This document shows, one piece after another, positions 8,201 to 15,764 of a DNA stretch of 21,364 bases; position 1 is the stretch's first letter; each line of letters starts with the position of its first letter. The notes beneath the pieces are model-generated. The model was not told where the DNA came from and searched no databases. It saw only the letters and a list, made by a program, of their open reading frames with translations. This stretch comes from Chloroflexota bacterium. Lineage in GTDB: Bacteria; Chloroflexota; Dehalococcoidia; GIF9; UBA5629. A program made the translations under genes and the position numbers. Location of the stretch: the NCBI GenBank assembly GCA_016875975.1, contig VGOF01000003.1:1-21364 (forward strand), given 5' to 3'.

Positions 8201-9121
8201 TCTCCCAGTGGCATGGACATCACGAATCCTACCACCCGTTCCAGTCGTTGCTCCCTGGAATGGTTGGACACCACTAGGATAGTTATGTGTTTCGGCAGTA
8301 AAGACAATGTGATAGGTACATGGTTTAGGAACAAATGGTGAGCATATTCCTGGGTGCTGGGGCATTATAGTCCAGATTTTACAACCCCGGATTGCGCTAG
8401 AGTTATCACTGAAAGCTATGACACTGTTTGCAGGATTGGCAAGCAGCGGCGATTTAATAATCTGAAGTATAGTACCGGGGACTTCGTGGCCATCAATTAT
8501 CAATTTACCCTTAAAGAACCAGTGCCGTGCATGCTCACTGTTGTTATTACCGAGCATGAATAGTTCTACATTGGTAGGGTCTCTACGCAAGATTCTTGCA
8601 AAAAGTTTTGTATAATATTCTATGTCCCATTCATCCATGCCAAGTCCATTCTCACGGTTGAACTTTCTAAGCTTATTGATTCCACCGGTGGATAGTGGAA
8701 CAATGTAGACTTTTTCTGGCAATGTTCGCGTTGCAAATGATTTTATGGGTTCAGGATAGGGGCACTCGGTCATTCGGTCATGATTTTGGGCAATGAAACT
8801 AGCCCTATCGATTCCCCCTGATAATAGATGCCGTCTCGAACATTCCACACGGTTGACCTTCTTAAGTCCGCAGGCATGGCAAATAGCTACAGCATTAGTT
8901 GAGTATGCTGTCTCGAAGTTCAGGCGGGGACCGATTTCAACTACATCTTTGTCTGAGTTGAAAAAAGACTTCTCTGCAAAGTTTTCTATCTCAAACGTTT
9001 CAGCAAGCAGCCATTGCAGTATCTTTAATTCCTTGGAGGTGAGTGATGCCGAGGTTTCAACATTGAAACAATATTCAAAATTCGCACTCATTTTCCGATA
9101 CAAATGTCTAACTGTCTGCAT
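5267..9121 (-). CDS. purL: phosphoribosylformylglycinamidine synthase, single-chain long form
   Basis: The enzyme converts FGAR, glutamine and ATP to FGAM, the fourth step of purine synthesis. At 1284 aa it is the fused long form, so no separate PurS or PurQ is needed. Order of parts: N-terminal PurS-like domain (about 1-150), linker with HDRMTE, two AIR-synthetase-like halves (NNNSEHARHWFF near 190-200; GATTGTGGRIRD; HDQGAGG; KLPGEGA; DGGKDS; CHDRSDGG), and a C-terminal class I glutaminase from about 1010. Its triad is Cys1104 (LGVCNGCQL), His1232 and Glu1234 (MMPHPERS). Many blocks resemble the animal PFAS branch of the family more than the E. coli one, for example EIGPRLNFETAYSTNAVAIC, REEGSNGDREM and FRGIAFVGGFSYADVL. 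The start ATG 9121 has a modest AGG 7 nt upstream; ATG 9091 (MSANFEY) is an alternative. It lies 85 nt after the PHP gene. Confidence 0.96.
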   Translation of the reverse strand: MQTVRHLYRKMSANFEYCFNVETSASLTSKELKILQWLLAETFEIENFAEKSFFNSDKDVVEIGPRLNFETAYSTNAVAICHACGLKKVNRVECSRRHLLSGGIDRASFIAQNHDRMTECPYPEPIKSFATRTLPEKVYIVPLSTGGINKLRKFNRENGLGMDEWDIEYYTKLFARILRRDPTNVELFMLGNNNSEHARHWFFKGKLIIDGHEVPGTILQIIKSPLLANPANSVIAFSDNSSAIRGCKIWTIMPQHPGICSPFVPKPCTYHIVFTAETHNYPSGVQPFQGATTGTGGRIRDVHATGRGALVIAGTAGYCTAALHMPDYTIPGEPVGLTYPFELAPPLEILVQASNGASDYGNKFGEPIIQGFVRTFEQVLPNGERRGWIKPIMFTGGVGQIDELHIKKEEPKKGMLIIQIGGPAYRIGMGGGSASSMIQGENIAELDFNAVQRGNAEMENKLNRVIRTCVEMGNDNPLLTAHDQGAGGPANVLSEIINPTGGVIKIRNIKLGDPSMAVVEIWCAEYQERCAFLVYPDRIDELLAICQREKINCEVLGEITGDGQIVVYDESDRSKPVDLPLGKILGEMPQKPFVSQQSHKTLEPLHIPRELTISEALRLILRLPSVGSKGFLVRKVDRSVTGLIAQQQCCGPLQLPVSDVAIVAQSHFGLTGAALAIGEQPIKMLVDERAGARMAIGEMLTNMVSAKISDLSHIKCSVNWMWAAKLPGEGAAIYNAAAAIGELMTKLGIAADGGKDSISMAAMFGTESVKAPGEVVISGYATMPDISKKATPDIKRPGQSKLSLINLSGGKNRLGGSALAQALGQIGDESPDVDNPALLINAFTAVQRMIDEGSVLACHDRSDGGLITTLTEMAISGNCGMSIQLLDEEETIPQLFSEELGLVLEYLPSNESTIRGILEEYGVSFLVLGHTAKEKRVVISHRNKIELDVGIPTLISWWEATSDRLEAEQMNPVVAVEQAKHHQQLGIRYQLTFQPETTPLQLLSQADKPKVAIIREEGSNGDREMTSAFFWSGFEPWDITMTDLLEERISLNQFRGIAFVGGFSYADVLDPAKGWAGIIRFNSKLRKTFDDFFNRQNTFSLGVCNGCQLMAFLGIVPWQGINEKKQPRFIQNHSQRFESHWGVVKISESPSIMLKGMGGSILGIWSAHGGGRLYCPNEKVLHDARQQSLTPIAYVDDKGKPTEEYRFNPNGSPLGITAFCSPDGRHLAMMPHPERSFLLWQWPWVPEEWKSNKWKFYVGDYILWASPWLKLFQNAREWCEHQAT

Positions 9122-9197
9122 AATCTGGCCTACCTACAAAATGCCCCAAAGGCATCCCACCCTACCCGTAGAAAACCAACCGCAATTAAGCAAAATG

Positions 9198-9221
9198 CCT
9201 GCTCCCTTAGCGGGTGTTTTT
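9198..9221. terminator. possible terminator hairpin at the PHP gene end
   Basis: CCTGCT (9198-9203), loop CCCTT, AGCGGG (9209-9214) form a 6-bp stem with one wobble pair on the plus strand, followed by TGTTTTT. On the minus strand, where both neighbouring genes lie, the same stem has a C-A mismatch and only a short T-run (CATTTTG). The PHP stop codon lies at the loop edge. Use as a minus-strand terminator is uncertain. Confidence 0.3.
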
Positions 9222-9854
9222 CGTTAGCCTGGCCCACGTGCTGGCAAAGTGGACTAAAGGGCTTGATTTGCGCCCCACAATTCTCCCCTCGGTCAGGGAA
9301 GATAAAAACGTCTCTTTGTCATTGAAGTCAGGCATTTCGACATAGGCCTTACCGATTTCCGAGGCTATGTGAGCGTCGCTGCCTGCACTGGCTGGCTTGC
9401 CAAATTCTTCTGCCAGCTTCTTGGCCTTGGCCGAGTTATGAGGAGAAAGACTTCGTGAGTTGAAGACCTCTATGATATCCACCTGTGGCATGATAGCTAC
9501 AAAAGCTTCGTTGCGGAAGGCCGATAATCTAAAATTATCATAGGGGTGCGGGATACACACCAGCCCTTGCTGAGCCTTTATCCGTGTGATGGTTTCTTCG
9601 ATGGTCAGCTTGCTGGGTATCTCCTCCGTCAGAAACATGCCTATGACCTCGCCGCAGGTTGTCAAAATTTCTTCAGCCACGATGACTCGAAAGGGCGCTA
9701 TCTCCTTGAGGCGTACAGCCCCTGCCATAGTATTATGGTCAGCTATAGCCAAACAGTTAATTCCGATTCTGAGACAATGCTCGACTATTTGCTCCAGAGA
9801 TGCTGTTGCGTCCATGGAATATCCAGTGTGGACATGCAAGTCGGCTTTTACCAC
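9207..9854 (-). CDS. PHP-domain metal-dependent phosphoesterase
   Basis: The 215-aa protein is a stand-alone PHP domain, a trinuclear-metal phosphoesterase fold. Candidate metal ligands follow the family order: His7 and His9 (DLHVHTGYS), Asp15, His40 (ADHNT), Glu62 (VAEEI), His103 (IPHPYD), and Asp160 with His162 (AGSDAH). Stand-alone proteins of this type include 3',5'-nucleoside bisphosphate phosphatases and YciV/RNase AM-like 5'-3' exonucleases. The exact substrate cannot be read from sequence. The protein is shorter than YciV and lacks the usual inserted subdomain, so I do not assign a symbol. The start is GTG 9854, only 4 nt after the efp stop, with GGAAGAG about 10 nt upstream. It is the last gene of the dprA-topA-aroQ-pepQ-efp run. 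Confidence 0.88.
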   Translation of the reverse strand: MVKADLHVHTGYSMDATASLEQIVEHCLRIGINCLAIADHNTMAGAVRLKEIAPFRVIVAEEILTTCGEVIGMFLTEEIPSKLTIEETITRIKAQQGLVCIPHPYDNFRLSAFRNEAFVAIMPQVDIIEVFNSRSLSPHNSAKAKKLAEEFGKPASAGSDAHIASEIGKAYVEMPDFNDKETFLSSLTEGRIVGRKSSPLVHFASTWARLTKNTR

Positions 9855-9858
9855 CGAA

Positions 9859-10419
9859 TCAGCTCTTCCTCTCTAGATATTGACCCGTACGCGTGTCTAC
9901 CTTAATGGTATCGCCGGTATTTATGAAAAATGGGACTTGAATGGTTATGCCTGTTTCTAGTTTAGCAGGTTTGCTGCCAGCACTGGCTGTATCGCCTTTA
10001 AACCCAGGGCCTGTTTCAGCCACTTTCAACTCCACGGAAACAGGTAATTCTATGCCTATTGTTTGTCCTTTGAAAGTCAATAATTGGAGATTCGCACCGT
10101 CTTTTAGGTAGTTAAGAGCATCGCCAAGCAATGCCTTGTCAACAGCAGTTTGTTCGAACGTTTCATTGTCCATGAAATGGTATAGGCTACCATCGTGATA
10201 CAAATATTGTACTTGGCGACGGTCTAGAAAAGCCTTGGCGAACTTCTGGCTGGCTTGGAAAACGCGCTCAGTTGTGTGGCCAGCTCGGACGTCACGGAGC
10301 TTTAATCTGACTTGAGCCGAGCCTCTAGCCATCTTTATGTGCTGGTAATCGAGGACCTGGTATGGCTGTCCGTCTAACTCTATGGTAATGCCTTTTCTTA
10401 ACTCGCCCGCATCAATCAC
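9859..10419 (-). CDS. efp: translation elongation factor P
   Basis: EF-P binds between the P and E sites of the ribosome and relieves stalling at consecutive prolines. The 186-aa length fits. Three beta domains are visible: a KOW-like N-terminal domain (1-65), a central OB domain (about 66-128, with FMDNETFEQ), and a C-terminal OB domain ending in the signature KVDTRTGQYLERKS (173-186). The tip loop reads IKMARGSAQ, placing Arg32 where E. coli has the lysylated Lys34. Arg32 occurs in EarP-rhamnosylated factors of proteobacteria but also in Thermus-type factors that I recall as unmodified, so the modification state is open. The start is GTG 10419 with GGGGGTG about 9 nt upstream, 18 nt after the pepQ stop. 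It belongs to the same minus-strand operon. Confidence 0.96.
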   Translation of the reverse strand: MIDAGELRKGITIELDGQPYQVLDYQHIKMARGSAQVRLKLRDVRAGHTTERVFQASQKFAKAFLDRRQVQYLYHDGSLYHFMDNETFEQTAVDKALLGDALNYLKDGANLQLLTFKGQTIGIELPVSVELKVAETGPGFKGDTASAGSKPAKLETGITIQVPFFINTGDTIKVDTRTGQYLERKS

Positions 10420-10437
10420 GAGATGGTCACCCCCTTG

Positions 10438-11511
10438 TTAGATATTTGGTGTCTTATCAGCCTGCGTAAGGCTCCTAATTTTACCATTCTCAACTACTAC
10501 GGTGTCTTCAATTCTTACACCCCCCCAGCCAGGGATATAAACTCCGGGTTCTACGCTAAAGACCATTGCTTCAGCCAGCACGTCCGTAGAACCATGGCCA
10601 AGTCGTGGTGATTCATGTGTCTCCAAACCTATGCCATGACCCAGGCCATGGCCAAAAGCCTCACCGTAGTTTGCTTGTTCAATAATACTCCGGCCTAGTT
10701 TGTCAGCTTGCTCACCACTTATGCCAGCCGTAATCGTTGCCAGGGCAGTGAGTTGTGCCCCCAGGACAATATTATAAATCTTGGAGAAAGTCTTGTCTTC
10801 GTCACCTATACATAGAGTTCGACTCAGGTCGCTACAATAACCTTCAACCCTGGCTCCTATATCCAAGAGGATGGGTTCACCCTTGGCGACAATGCGTTTG
10901 GTAGGCCTAGCATGTGGCATGGCTGAGTTCGGCCCCGAAGCTACAATGAAGTCAAAGGGAATAGCCTCACTACCTTTTTCGCGTACAAATTCCTCCAGCT
11001 CCCAGGCGATTTCTCTCTCGCTCATGCCAGGTTGAACTATTGTTCGTGCATAGTTCACCGCAGCATCTGCAAGTGCTGCGGCTTCGATAATTGATTTTAT
11101 CTCTGCTGGTTCCTTTGTAGTTCTGAGGGATTCCACAATGCCGGCAGTCGGAATAAGCTGCAGTTGGTGTTGGCCTTGGCTCATCGCGTTGCAAAGCTGT
11201 TGATAAGTGGCAACGGTGATATGATTGGCTTCAAACCCCAGTTTTTTTATGCCGAAATCTGCTACTAAGCTGGGAAGCCAATGTGGAAGGTCACCTTTGA
11301 TGTGGAGAACTTCGAAATCCGGCGACTCGGTGCTGACCTGCTCTACATAGCGAAAGTCAACGGCTATAGCCGATACTGTCGCCGAAATCAGTAGCCATCC
11401 TGTGGAGCCTGTGAACCCTGACAGATAGCGTCTGTTCTGTGACTGAGATACCAAAAGAGCGTCTAGTCCTTGAACTGCCAGATGCTGACGCAACTTTTGG
11501 AGTCGATTCAC
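10438..11511 (-). CDS. pepQ: M24B family Xaa-Pro dipeptidase/aminopeptidase
   Basis: This cytoplasmic metallopeptidase of the pita-bread fold cleaves peptides at Xaa-Pro bonds. It has an N-terminal creatinase-like domain (about 1-125) and a catalytic domain (about 130-357). All five metal ligands are present: Asp217 (LLDIGA), Asp228 (YCSDLSRT), His292 (GLGHGIGLETHE), Glu321 (VEPGVY) and Glu335 (RIEDTV); His299 is the likely catalytic histidine. The length of 357 aa is typical of the short bacterial form found beside efp and aroQ in many genomes. The symbol pepQ is used loosely because aminopeptidase and dipeptidase members cannot be told apart here. The start GTG 11511 overlaps the aroQ stop by 4 nt (GTGA), which implies translational coupling. 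Role with efp: both deal with proline-rich peptides, a suggestive but unproven link. Confidence 0.92.
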   Translation of the reverse strand: MNRLQKLRQHLAVQGLDALLVSQSQNRRYLSGFTGSTGWLLISATVSAIAVDFRYVEQVSTESPDFEVLHIKGDLPHWLPSLVADFGIKKLGFEANHITVATYQQLCNAMSQGQHQLQLIPTAGIVESLRTTKEPAEIKSIIEAAALADAAVNYARTIVQPGMSEREIAWELEEFVREKGSEAIPFDFIVASGPNSAMPHARPTKRIVAKGEPILLDIGARVEGYCSDLSRTLCIGDEDKTFSKIYNIVLGAQLTALATITAGISGEQADKLGRSIIEQANYGEAFGHGLGHGIGLETHESPRLGHGSTDVLAEAMVFSVEPGVYIPGWGGVRIEDTVVVENGKIRSLTQADKTPNI

Positions 11512-11954
11512 TCCCAGTTATCTCCCTTGAGTTCGCTGATGAGTACTTGCAGTGCTGCGAGGTAGCCTCGCCATCCCAACCCTGCGATCTGCCCTTTGGC
11601 AACTGGGGCAATTACCGACTTGGCTCGCCAATCTTCGCGGGCGTAGATGTTAGATAGATGAACCTCGATGACTGGCACCCCTATTTCTGACAATGCATCG
11701 CGCAGTGCCAGACCATAATGGCTCAATGCCCCTGGGTTAATGATTAAGCCGTCCATTCTAGCGATGCTTGACTGTATGAAATTGATTAGTTCCCCTTCGC
11801 TATTCGATTGGAAGGTAATCACATCTGCCCCCAATCGCTTGCCAAGGTTTTTCATCGTAGTTTCGATTTCCGGGAGTGTTTTGCTCCCGTAAATGACTTT
11901 GTTTCGGTTTCCAAGCATATTGAGATTCGGTCCGTTTATGACTAATATTCTCAT
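11508..11954 (-). CDS. aroQ: 3-dehydroquinate dehydratase, type II
   Basis: The enzyme removes water from 3-dehydroquinate in the shikimate pathway and forms dodecamers in the cytoplasm. The 148-aa length and motifs are those of type II: INGPNLNMLGNR (6-17), catalytic Arg17 and Tyr22 (KVIYGSKTL), NSEGELINFIQ (50-60), IINPGALSHYG (71-81), and the active-site His of VIEVHLSNIYARE (about 94-106), then SVIAPVAKGQIAGLG. The catalytic lid holding Arg17 and Tyr22 is intact. Start ATG 11954 overlaps the topA stop by 4 nt (ATGA), with GGAGG 7 nt upstream inside topA. The gene is coupled in turn to pepQ. No other shikimate gene lies in this window. Confidence 0.96.
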   Translation of the reverse strand: MRILVINGPNLNMLGNRNKVIYGSKTLPEIETTMKNLGKRLGADVITFQSNSEGELINFIQSSIARMDGLIINPGALSHYGLALRDALSEIGVPVIEVHLSNIYAREDWRAKSVIAPVAKGQIAGLGWRGYLAALQVLISELKGDNWE

Positions 11955-14086
11955 GCTACTGCCTCCACTTTTTCCACCTCATCGATTTTCACCTTATGTT
12001 TGCAGGCCATACACACTGCCCATCCTTCTCGTGACTCCACAAGGAGTTTACCGCATTGAGGGCAAGGTTGGGGAATCGGCTTGCGGCTGCTTGTAAAATC
12101 GCAGTTGGGGTAACGGTCGCAGCCGTAGAAGCGACGCTTCTTCTTGTCTATTCTCTCTACTAACTCGCCCTCATAGCACTGGGGACAGCGGACGCCGATT
12201 CTGGCTATCAAAGGCATTGTTTTCTTGCAATCGGGATAGCCGCTGCAGGCAAGAAACTTGCCGAATCTGCCTACCTTGATAACCATAGGCCTGTTGCAGA
12301 GAGGACAAAACTTGTCACTTAGCTTTGTTAAATCCCTTTTTGCTATCGATTGCGAAGCACTTTGCAATGTTGCATCAAACGGTGTGTAGAAATCTCTTAA
12401 CACCGTTATCCAGTTTTTGTCACCTTGCGCAATCTCATCAAGCTCCTTCTCCATTTCGGCTGTAAAGTGCAGGTCAACAATTTGTGGGAAGTGCTCGGTT
12501 AGGAGGTCATTCACAATCATGCCGATTTCTTCTGGAATGAATCTGCCTTTTTCCTTGTGTACATAACCTCTTTCCTGGATGGTGGATATTATGGTGGCGT
12601 AGGTACTCGGGCGGCCAATGCCTTTTTGCTCCAGCGCCTTGATCAGTGTGGCTTCGGTATAACGTGGCGGAGGTTGTGTGAAATGCTGTTCGCTGAAAAG
12701 ATTCAGTAGTTCTAAATCATCTCCAGGTGCGAGCATAGGGATGGGTGTGACAGGGAATTGTCCGTCCTCATTCTCGTCTTTTCCTTCTATATAGAGAACC
12801 ATAAAACCAGGGAATTTACAGATTGCGCTGGTGGCTTTGAACAGATAGATTGTTTGGGATTGAGGTTGTGTCGCATGAACATCTACGTTTATGGTATCAA
12901 ACACGGCTGGTGCCATTTGACTAGCAACCATACGCTTCCAGATAAGCTCATAAAGCTTCAGTTGCTCAGGGGTTAAATATGATTTTATCTGGTCTGGCTC
13001 GCGATGTATGTTGGTTGGCCTGATAGCCTCGTGGGCCTCTTGCGCAAATCGTCCTTTTTTGCGGAAAACGCGGGCATGTGGTGGGAGATACTCCTTGCCA
13101 TACTTGCTACTGATAAATTGCCGTGTTTCGGCAATGGCACTGCTTGCTACATGCGTAGAATCGGTGCGCATGTAGGTTATGAGGCCAACGGGGCCCTCCG
13201 CACCGATAGAAATTCCCTCGTAGAGCTGCTGTGCGATCATCATAGTGCGCTTGGGGCTAAAACGCAGTTTCCGTGCGGCCTCTTGCTGAAGCGTGCTGGT
13301 TATGAAGGGTGGAGATGGTTGGCGAGGAACGTCACTACGCATAACTGAATTGACGCTGTAGATGCATCTGCGTAATTCATCCTCGAGGGCCCTGGCTTCC
13401 TTTTCACTGGCTATCTGTAGTTTGCTGCCGTTTGCCAAGCCAGCCAGTGTGGCACGAAATTTTTCCTGCTTGGCTGACGACTTCTTGGTTAGCTCGGCCT
13501 CGATAGTCCAATATTCAAGTACAACAAAGTTGCTGATCTCTCGCTCCCTATCAACTACCAAACGGACGGCTGCTGACTGGACTCGTCCAGCAGAAAGACC
13601 TCTCTGTACCTTACGCCATAACAAGGGGCTTAACTTGTACCCAACTAACCTATCAAGGAGTCGACGCGCTTGCTGAGCGTCAACAAGACGTATATCGATA
13701 GTGCGGGGATTGTGGAAAGCCTCGGTTACAGCTTCTTTGGTTATTTCGTGAAAAGCCAATCGGTGTACTGTGGCTTTGCCCTTGTCAAGTCTGGTTGCTT
13801 CGATTAAGTGCCAGGCAATGGCTTCGCCTTCGCGGTCAGGGTCAGTAGCCAGATAAACAGCTTTAGCATTGGAAGCCAATTTTTTGAGTTCGCTCACAGT
13901 CTTGCGCCTGCCCGGTATGACCACATATGTCGGGGTGAAGTTATTTTCTATGCTTATACCAAGGCTTTTTTGTGGTAAGTCGCGTACATGACCTAGCGAA
14001 GCCTTAACGCTGTATCCAGCGCCAAGGATTCTGCTTATGGTTCTCGCCTTGGCAGGCGATTCTACTATAACCAATTCTCTTGTCAT
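11951..14086 (-). CDS. topA: DNA topoisomerase I (type IA)
   Basis: The enzyme relaxes negatively supercoiled DNA by a single-strand passage mechanism. The 711-aa protein starts with a TOPRIM domain: Glu9 (IVESPAKA) and Asp82/Asp84 (ATDPDREGEA) bind magnesium. The DNA gate follows, with catalytic Tyr305 (LITYMRTDS) and LSAGRVQSAAVRL (164-176). The C-terminus (about 590-705) has three C4 zinc-binding modules: CPLC...CSGYPDC, CPQC...CDRYPNC and CPQC...CMAC. The last is shorter and followed by a Lys/Glu tail. Length fits bacterial TopA with a short zinc tail. Start ATG 14086 lacks a strong ribosome site. It lies 24 nt after dprA, and dprA-topA is a well-known bacterial neighbour pair. Its stop overlaps the aroQ start. 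Confidence 0.96.
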   Translation of the reverse strand: MTRELVIVESPAKARTISRILGAGYSVKASLGHVRDLPQKSLGISIENNFTPTYVVIPGRRKTVSELKKLASNAKAVYLATDPDREGEAIAWHLIEATRLDKGKATVHRLAFHEITKEAVTEAFHNPRTIDIRLVDAQQARRLLDRLVGYKLSPLLWRKVQRGLSAGRVQSAAVRLVVDREREISNFVVLEYWTIEAELTKKSSAKQEKFRATLAGLANGSKLQIASEKEARALEDELRRCIYSVNSVMRSDVPRQPSPPFITSTLQQEAARKLRFSPKRTMMIAQQLYEGISIGAEGPVGLITYMRTDSTHVASSAIAETRQFISSKYGKEYLPPHARVFRKKGRFAQEAHEAIRPTNIHREPDQIKSYLTPEQLKLYELIWKRMVASQMAPAVFDTINVDVHATQPQSQTIYLFKATSAICKFPGFMVLYIEGKDENEDGQFPVTPIPMLAPGDDLELLNLFSEQHFTQPPPRYTEATLIKALEQKGIGRPSTYATIISTIQERGYVHKEKGRFIPEEIGMIVNDLLTEHFPQIVDLHFTAEMEKELDEIAQGDKNWITVLRDFYTPFDATLQSASQSIAKRDLTKLSDKFCPLCNRPMVIKVGRFGKFLACSGYPDCKKTMPLIARIGVRCPQCYEGELVERIDKKKRRFYGCDRYPNCDFTSSRKPIPQPCPQCGKLLVESREGWAVCMACKHKVKIDEVEKVEAVA

Positions 14087-14110
14087 CTTTGGCCCAATAG
14101 ACTTGGTATT

Positions 14111-15211
14111 CTACCTTGTTTCGCGGGCTAGCACATAATTTAATGCGCCAACTTGTTTTACCATTCCCTTCAATTCCATTAAAGACAACGCGCTACTAAC
14201 CAGTGCTGCGGTCAAGCCGCTGTTGCGGCATACCTCGTCAATATGTACTGGCTCAGTTCCTAATTGTTTCAAAAGCAATGACTCGGTCTGATTGCTGGGG
14301 AGAATCTCTTTCATTTCTAGCTGTTGGGCGGCGATGTTAAGGTTGAGTTCCTCCAGGATATCGACATGGCTGCGTACCAGTTTTGCCCCCTCTTGAATAA
14401 GGCGATTTGTTCCCTTGCTTGCTGGAGATAGTATGCTACCTGGCACTGCAAAAACATCACGGTTTTGCTCTAGCGCCTGGCTGGCTGTAATCATGGCACC
14501 GCTGCTTTCTCCTGCTTCGACCACTAAAATTCCCTGGCTCATCCCGCTCATGATGCGGTTTCGCCTGGGAAAGTTATCGGCTTTGGGTTTAACGCCGAGC
14601 GGATATTCGCTCACTAATGCCCCGTGCTCCATAATTTCACGGGCCAGCTTGGCATTCTCAGCAGGATAGACTATGTCTAACCCGCAACCGAAAACAGCAA
14701 CAGTCTTGCCGTTAGCTTCCAGCGTAGCTCGGTGAGCAATCGAGTCTATTCCTTTTGCCAAGCCACTGACGATGGTGATGCCACTACGTGCTAAGTCACT
14801 GACAATCTCCTCAGTCACCTGCCGACCATAGGCTGTAGGACGGCGTGTGCCCACAACTGCTAGACTGCATTCATCTTCCAGCGGGAGATTTCCCCTGGCG
14901 TAAAGCACTGATGGATAGTCGTAAATTTCTTTCAGTCGCTGAGGATAATCGGCTGACTCGCAGGTAATTGCCTTCACCTTGTAGCGCTTCAAATTGTCAA
15001 TTTCAGCATCAGGCGATATCCTTGCCCTTAAGCTTGTGATGTTTTCTACAGACCTTGAGTCCAATCCAGCCCTTTTCAGTTCACTGGGTGGTGCCTTCCA
15101 TGCGTTTTCCAATGTCCCAAAATACGCGAGCAGTTGTGACGTTTTAATTCTACCAATACCTGGGATTCTGGAAAGGCCAACCCAATACTTCAAATCATCT
15201 GATTTTTCCAT
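14111..15211 (-). CDS. dprA: DNA processing protein DprA/Smf
   Basis: DprA loads RecA on incoming single-stranded DNA in transformation; it is also widespread in bacteria not known to be competent. The 366-aa protein has an N-terminal helix-hairpin-helix/SAM-like region (YWVGLSRIPGIG, 9-20) and a Rossmann-like core with VGTRRPTAYG (120-129), SGLAKGIDSIAH (149-160), GCGLDIVYP (175-183) and FPRRNRIMSG (214-223). A C-terminal winged helix (about 305-366) follows. An in-frame TTG at 15241 would add ten residues, but an extended -10 box lies across those codons (15224-15232), so ATG 15211 is the probable start and the mRNA leader is only about 5 nt. It heads the dprA-topA-aroQ-pepQ-efp-PHP operon. 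No other competence gene is seen in the window. Confidence 0.93.
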   Translation of the reverse strand: MEKSDDLKYWVGLSRIPGIGRIKTSQLLAYFGTLENAWKAPPSELKRAGLDSRSVENITSLRARISPDAEIDNLKRYKVKAITCESADYPQRLKEIYDYPSVLYARGNLPLEDECSLAVVGTRRPTAYGRQVTEEIVSDLARSGITIVSGLAKGIDSIAHRATLEANGKTVAVFGCGLDIVYPAENAKLAREIMEHGALVSEYPLGVKPKADNFPRRNRIMSGMSQGILVVEAGESSGAMITASQALEQNRDVFAVPGSILSPASKGTNRLIQEGAKLVRSHVDILEELNLNIAAQQLEMKEILPSNQTESLLLKQLGTEPVHIDEVCRNSGLTAALVSSALSLMELKGMVKQVGALNYVLARETR

Positions 15212-15223
15212 CGTAGTCGAATC

Positions 15224-15252
15224 ATTGTAACATAGCACCAATGGGTCAACAA
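15224..15252 (-). promoter_or_regulatory. dprA promoter, extended -10
   Basis: On the minus strand TGTTACAAT (15232-15224) is an extended -10, with TTGTTG at 15252-15247 as a weak -35 after a 17-nt spacer. A start about 7 nt downstream gives a 5-6 nt leader before ATG 15211. It would drive the whole dprA-PHP operon. Confidence 0.6.
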
Positions 15253-15343
15253 ATAGGGGCAGGGCTGGTCATGGATGGCAAAACGGCTGAATCCTCATGC
15301 AGAATGCTAGGCTAGGCGTTGCGGCTGTTTCTTGTGCCATGCT

Positions 15344-15374
15344 GGTTCTTGGGGGGTTTTGAGACCAAGAAGCC
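15344..15374. repeat. inverted repeat downstream of the tRNA pair
   Basis: GGTTCTTGG (15344-15352) and CCAAGAA-g-CC (15365-15374) form a 7-bp stem plus two pairs past a single-base bulge, with a 12-nt loop. It lies 57-87 nt past the tRNA-Ser(GGA) end and between convergent 3' and 5' regions. There is no clean T-run on either strand. It may be a processing or termination structure for the tRNA transcript. Confidence 0.4.
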
Positions 15375-15430
15375 TCTGTGGTTTATACTTGGATATTAGT
15401 ATGGCGACAGGTGTGCGTATAGGAAAACAA

Positions 15431-15519
<89 letters not shown>

Positions 15520-15526
15520 GATTAGC

Positions 15527-15613
15527 TGGCGGAGAGGGTGGGATTCGAACCCACGAGGCTTATCGCCTACCGCTTTTCGAGAGCGGCACCATCAACCACT
15601 CGGACACCTCTCC
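15527..15613 (-). tRNA. tRNA-Ser (anticodon CGA)
   Basis: The minus-strand acceptor GGAGAGG/CCTCTCC, discriminator G and encoded CCA (15527-15529) are identical to those of the neighbouring tRNA. The anticodon arm CCGCT-CTCGAAA-AGCGG gives CGA, reading UCG. The variable arm is AGGC-GATAA-GCCT. The T-arm matches its neighbour exactly. It is first in the tandem transcription unit. Confidence 0.97.
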
Positions 15614-15624
15614 GGCAGTGGTAA

Positions 15625-15633
15625 ATTATAGCA
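15625..15633 (-). promoter_or_regulatory. tRNA-Ser pair promoter, extended -10
   Basis: TGCTATAAT on the minus strand (15633-15625) is a perfect extended -10, ending 11 nt before the tRNA-Ser(CGA) 5' end, so the primary transcript has a leader of about 5 nt. The -35 region is weak (TTTAAT at 17 nt spacing). Confidence 0.7.
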
Positions 15634-15764
15634 TTCCAAATTTAGTGATTAAAGCTGACGCTTGTATGATGGTAGTTGTGGACGTGTAATAAATACACAG
15701 TGGCCACAGCCTTGGGGATGATACTTACTGTGTTTGTTAATGCGGTGGTCAGGCAAGTTTGCCG

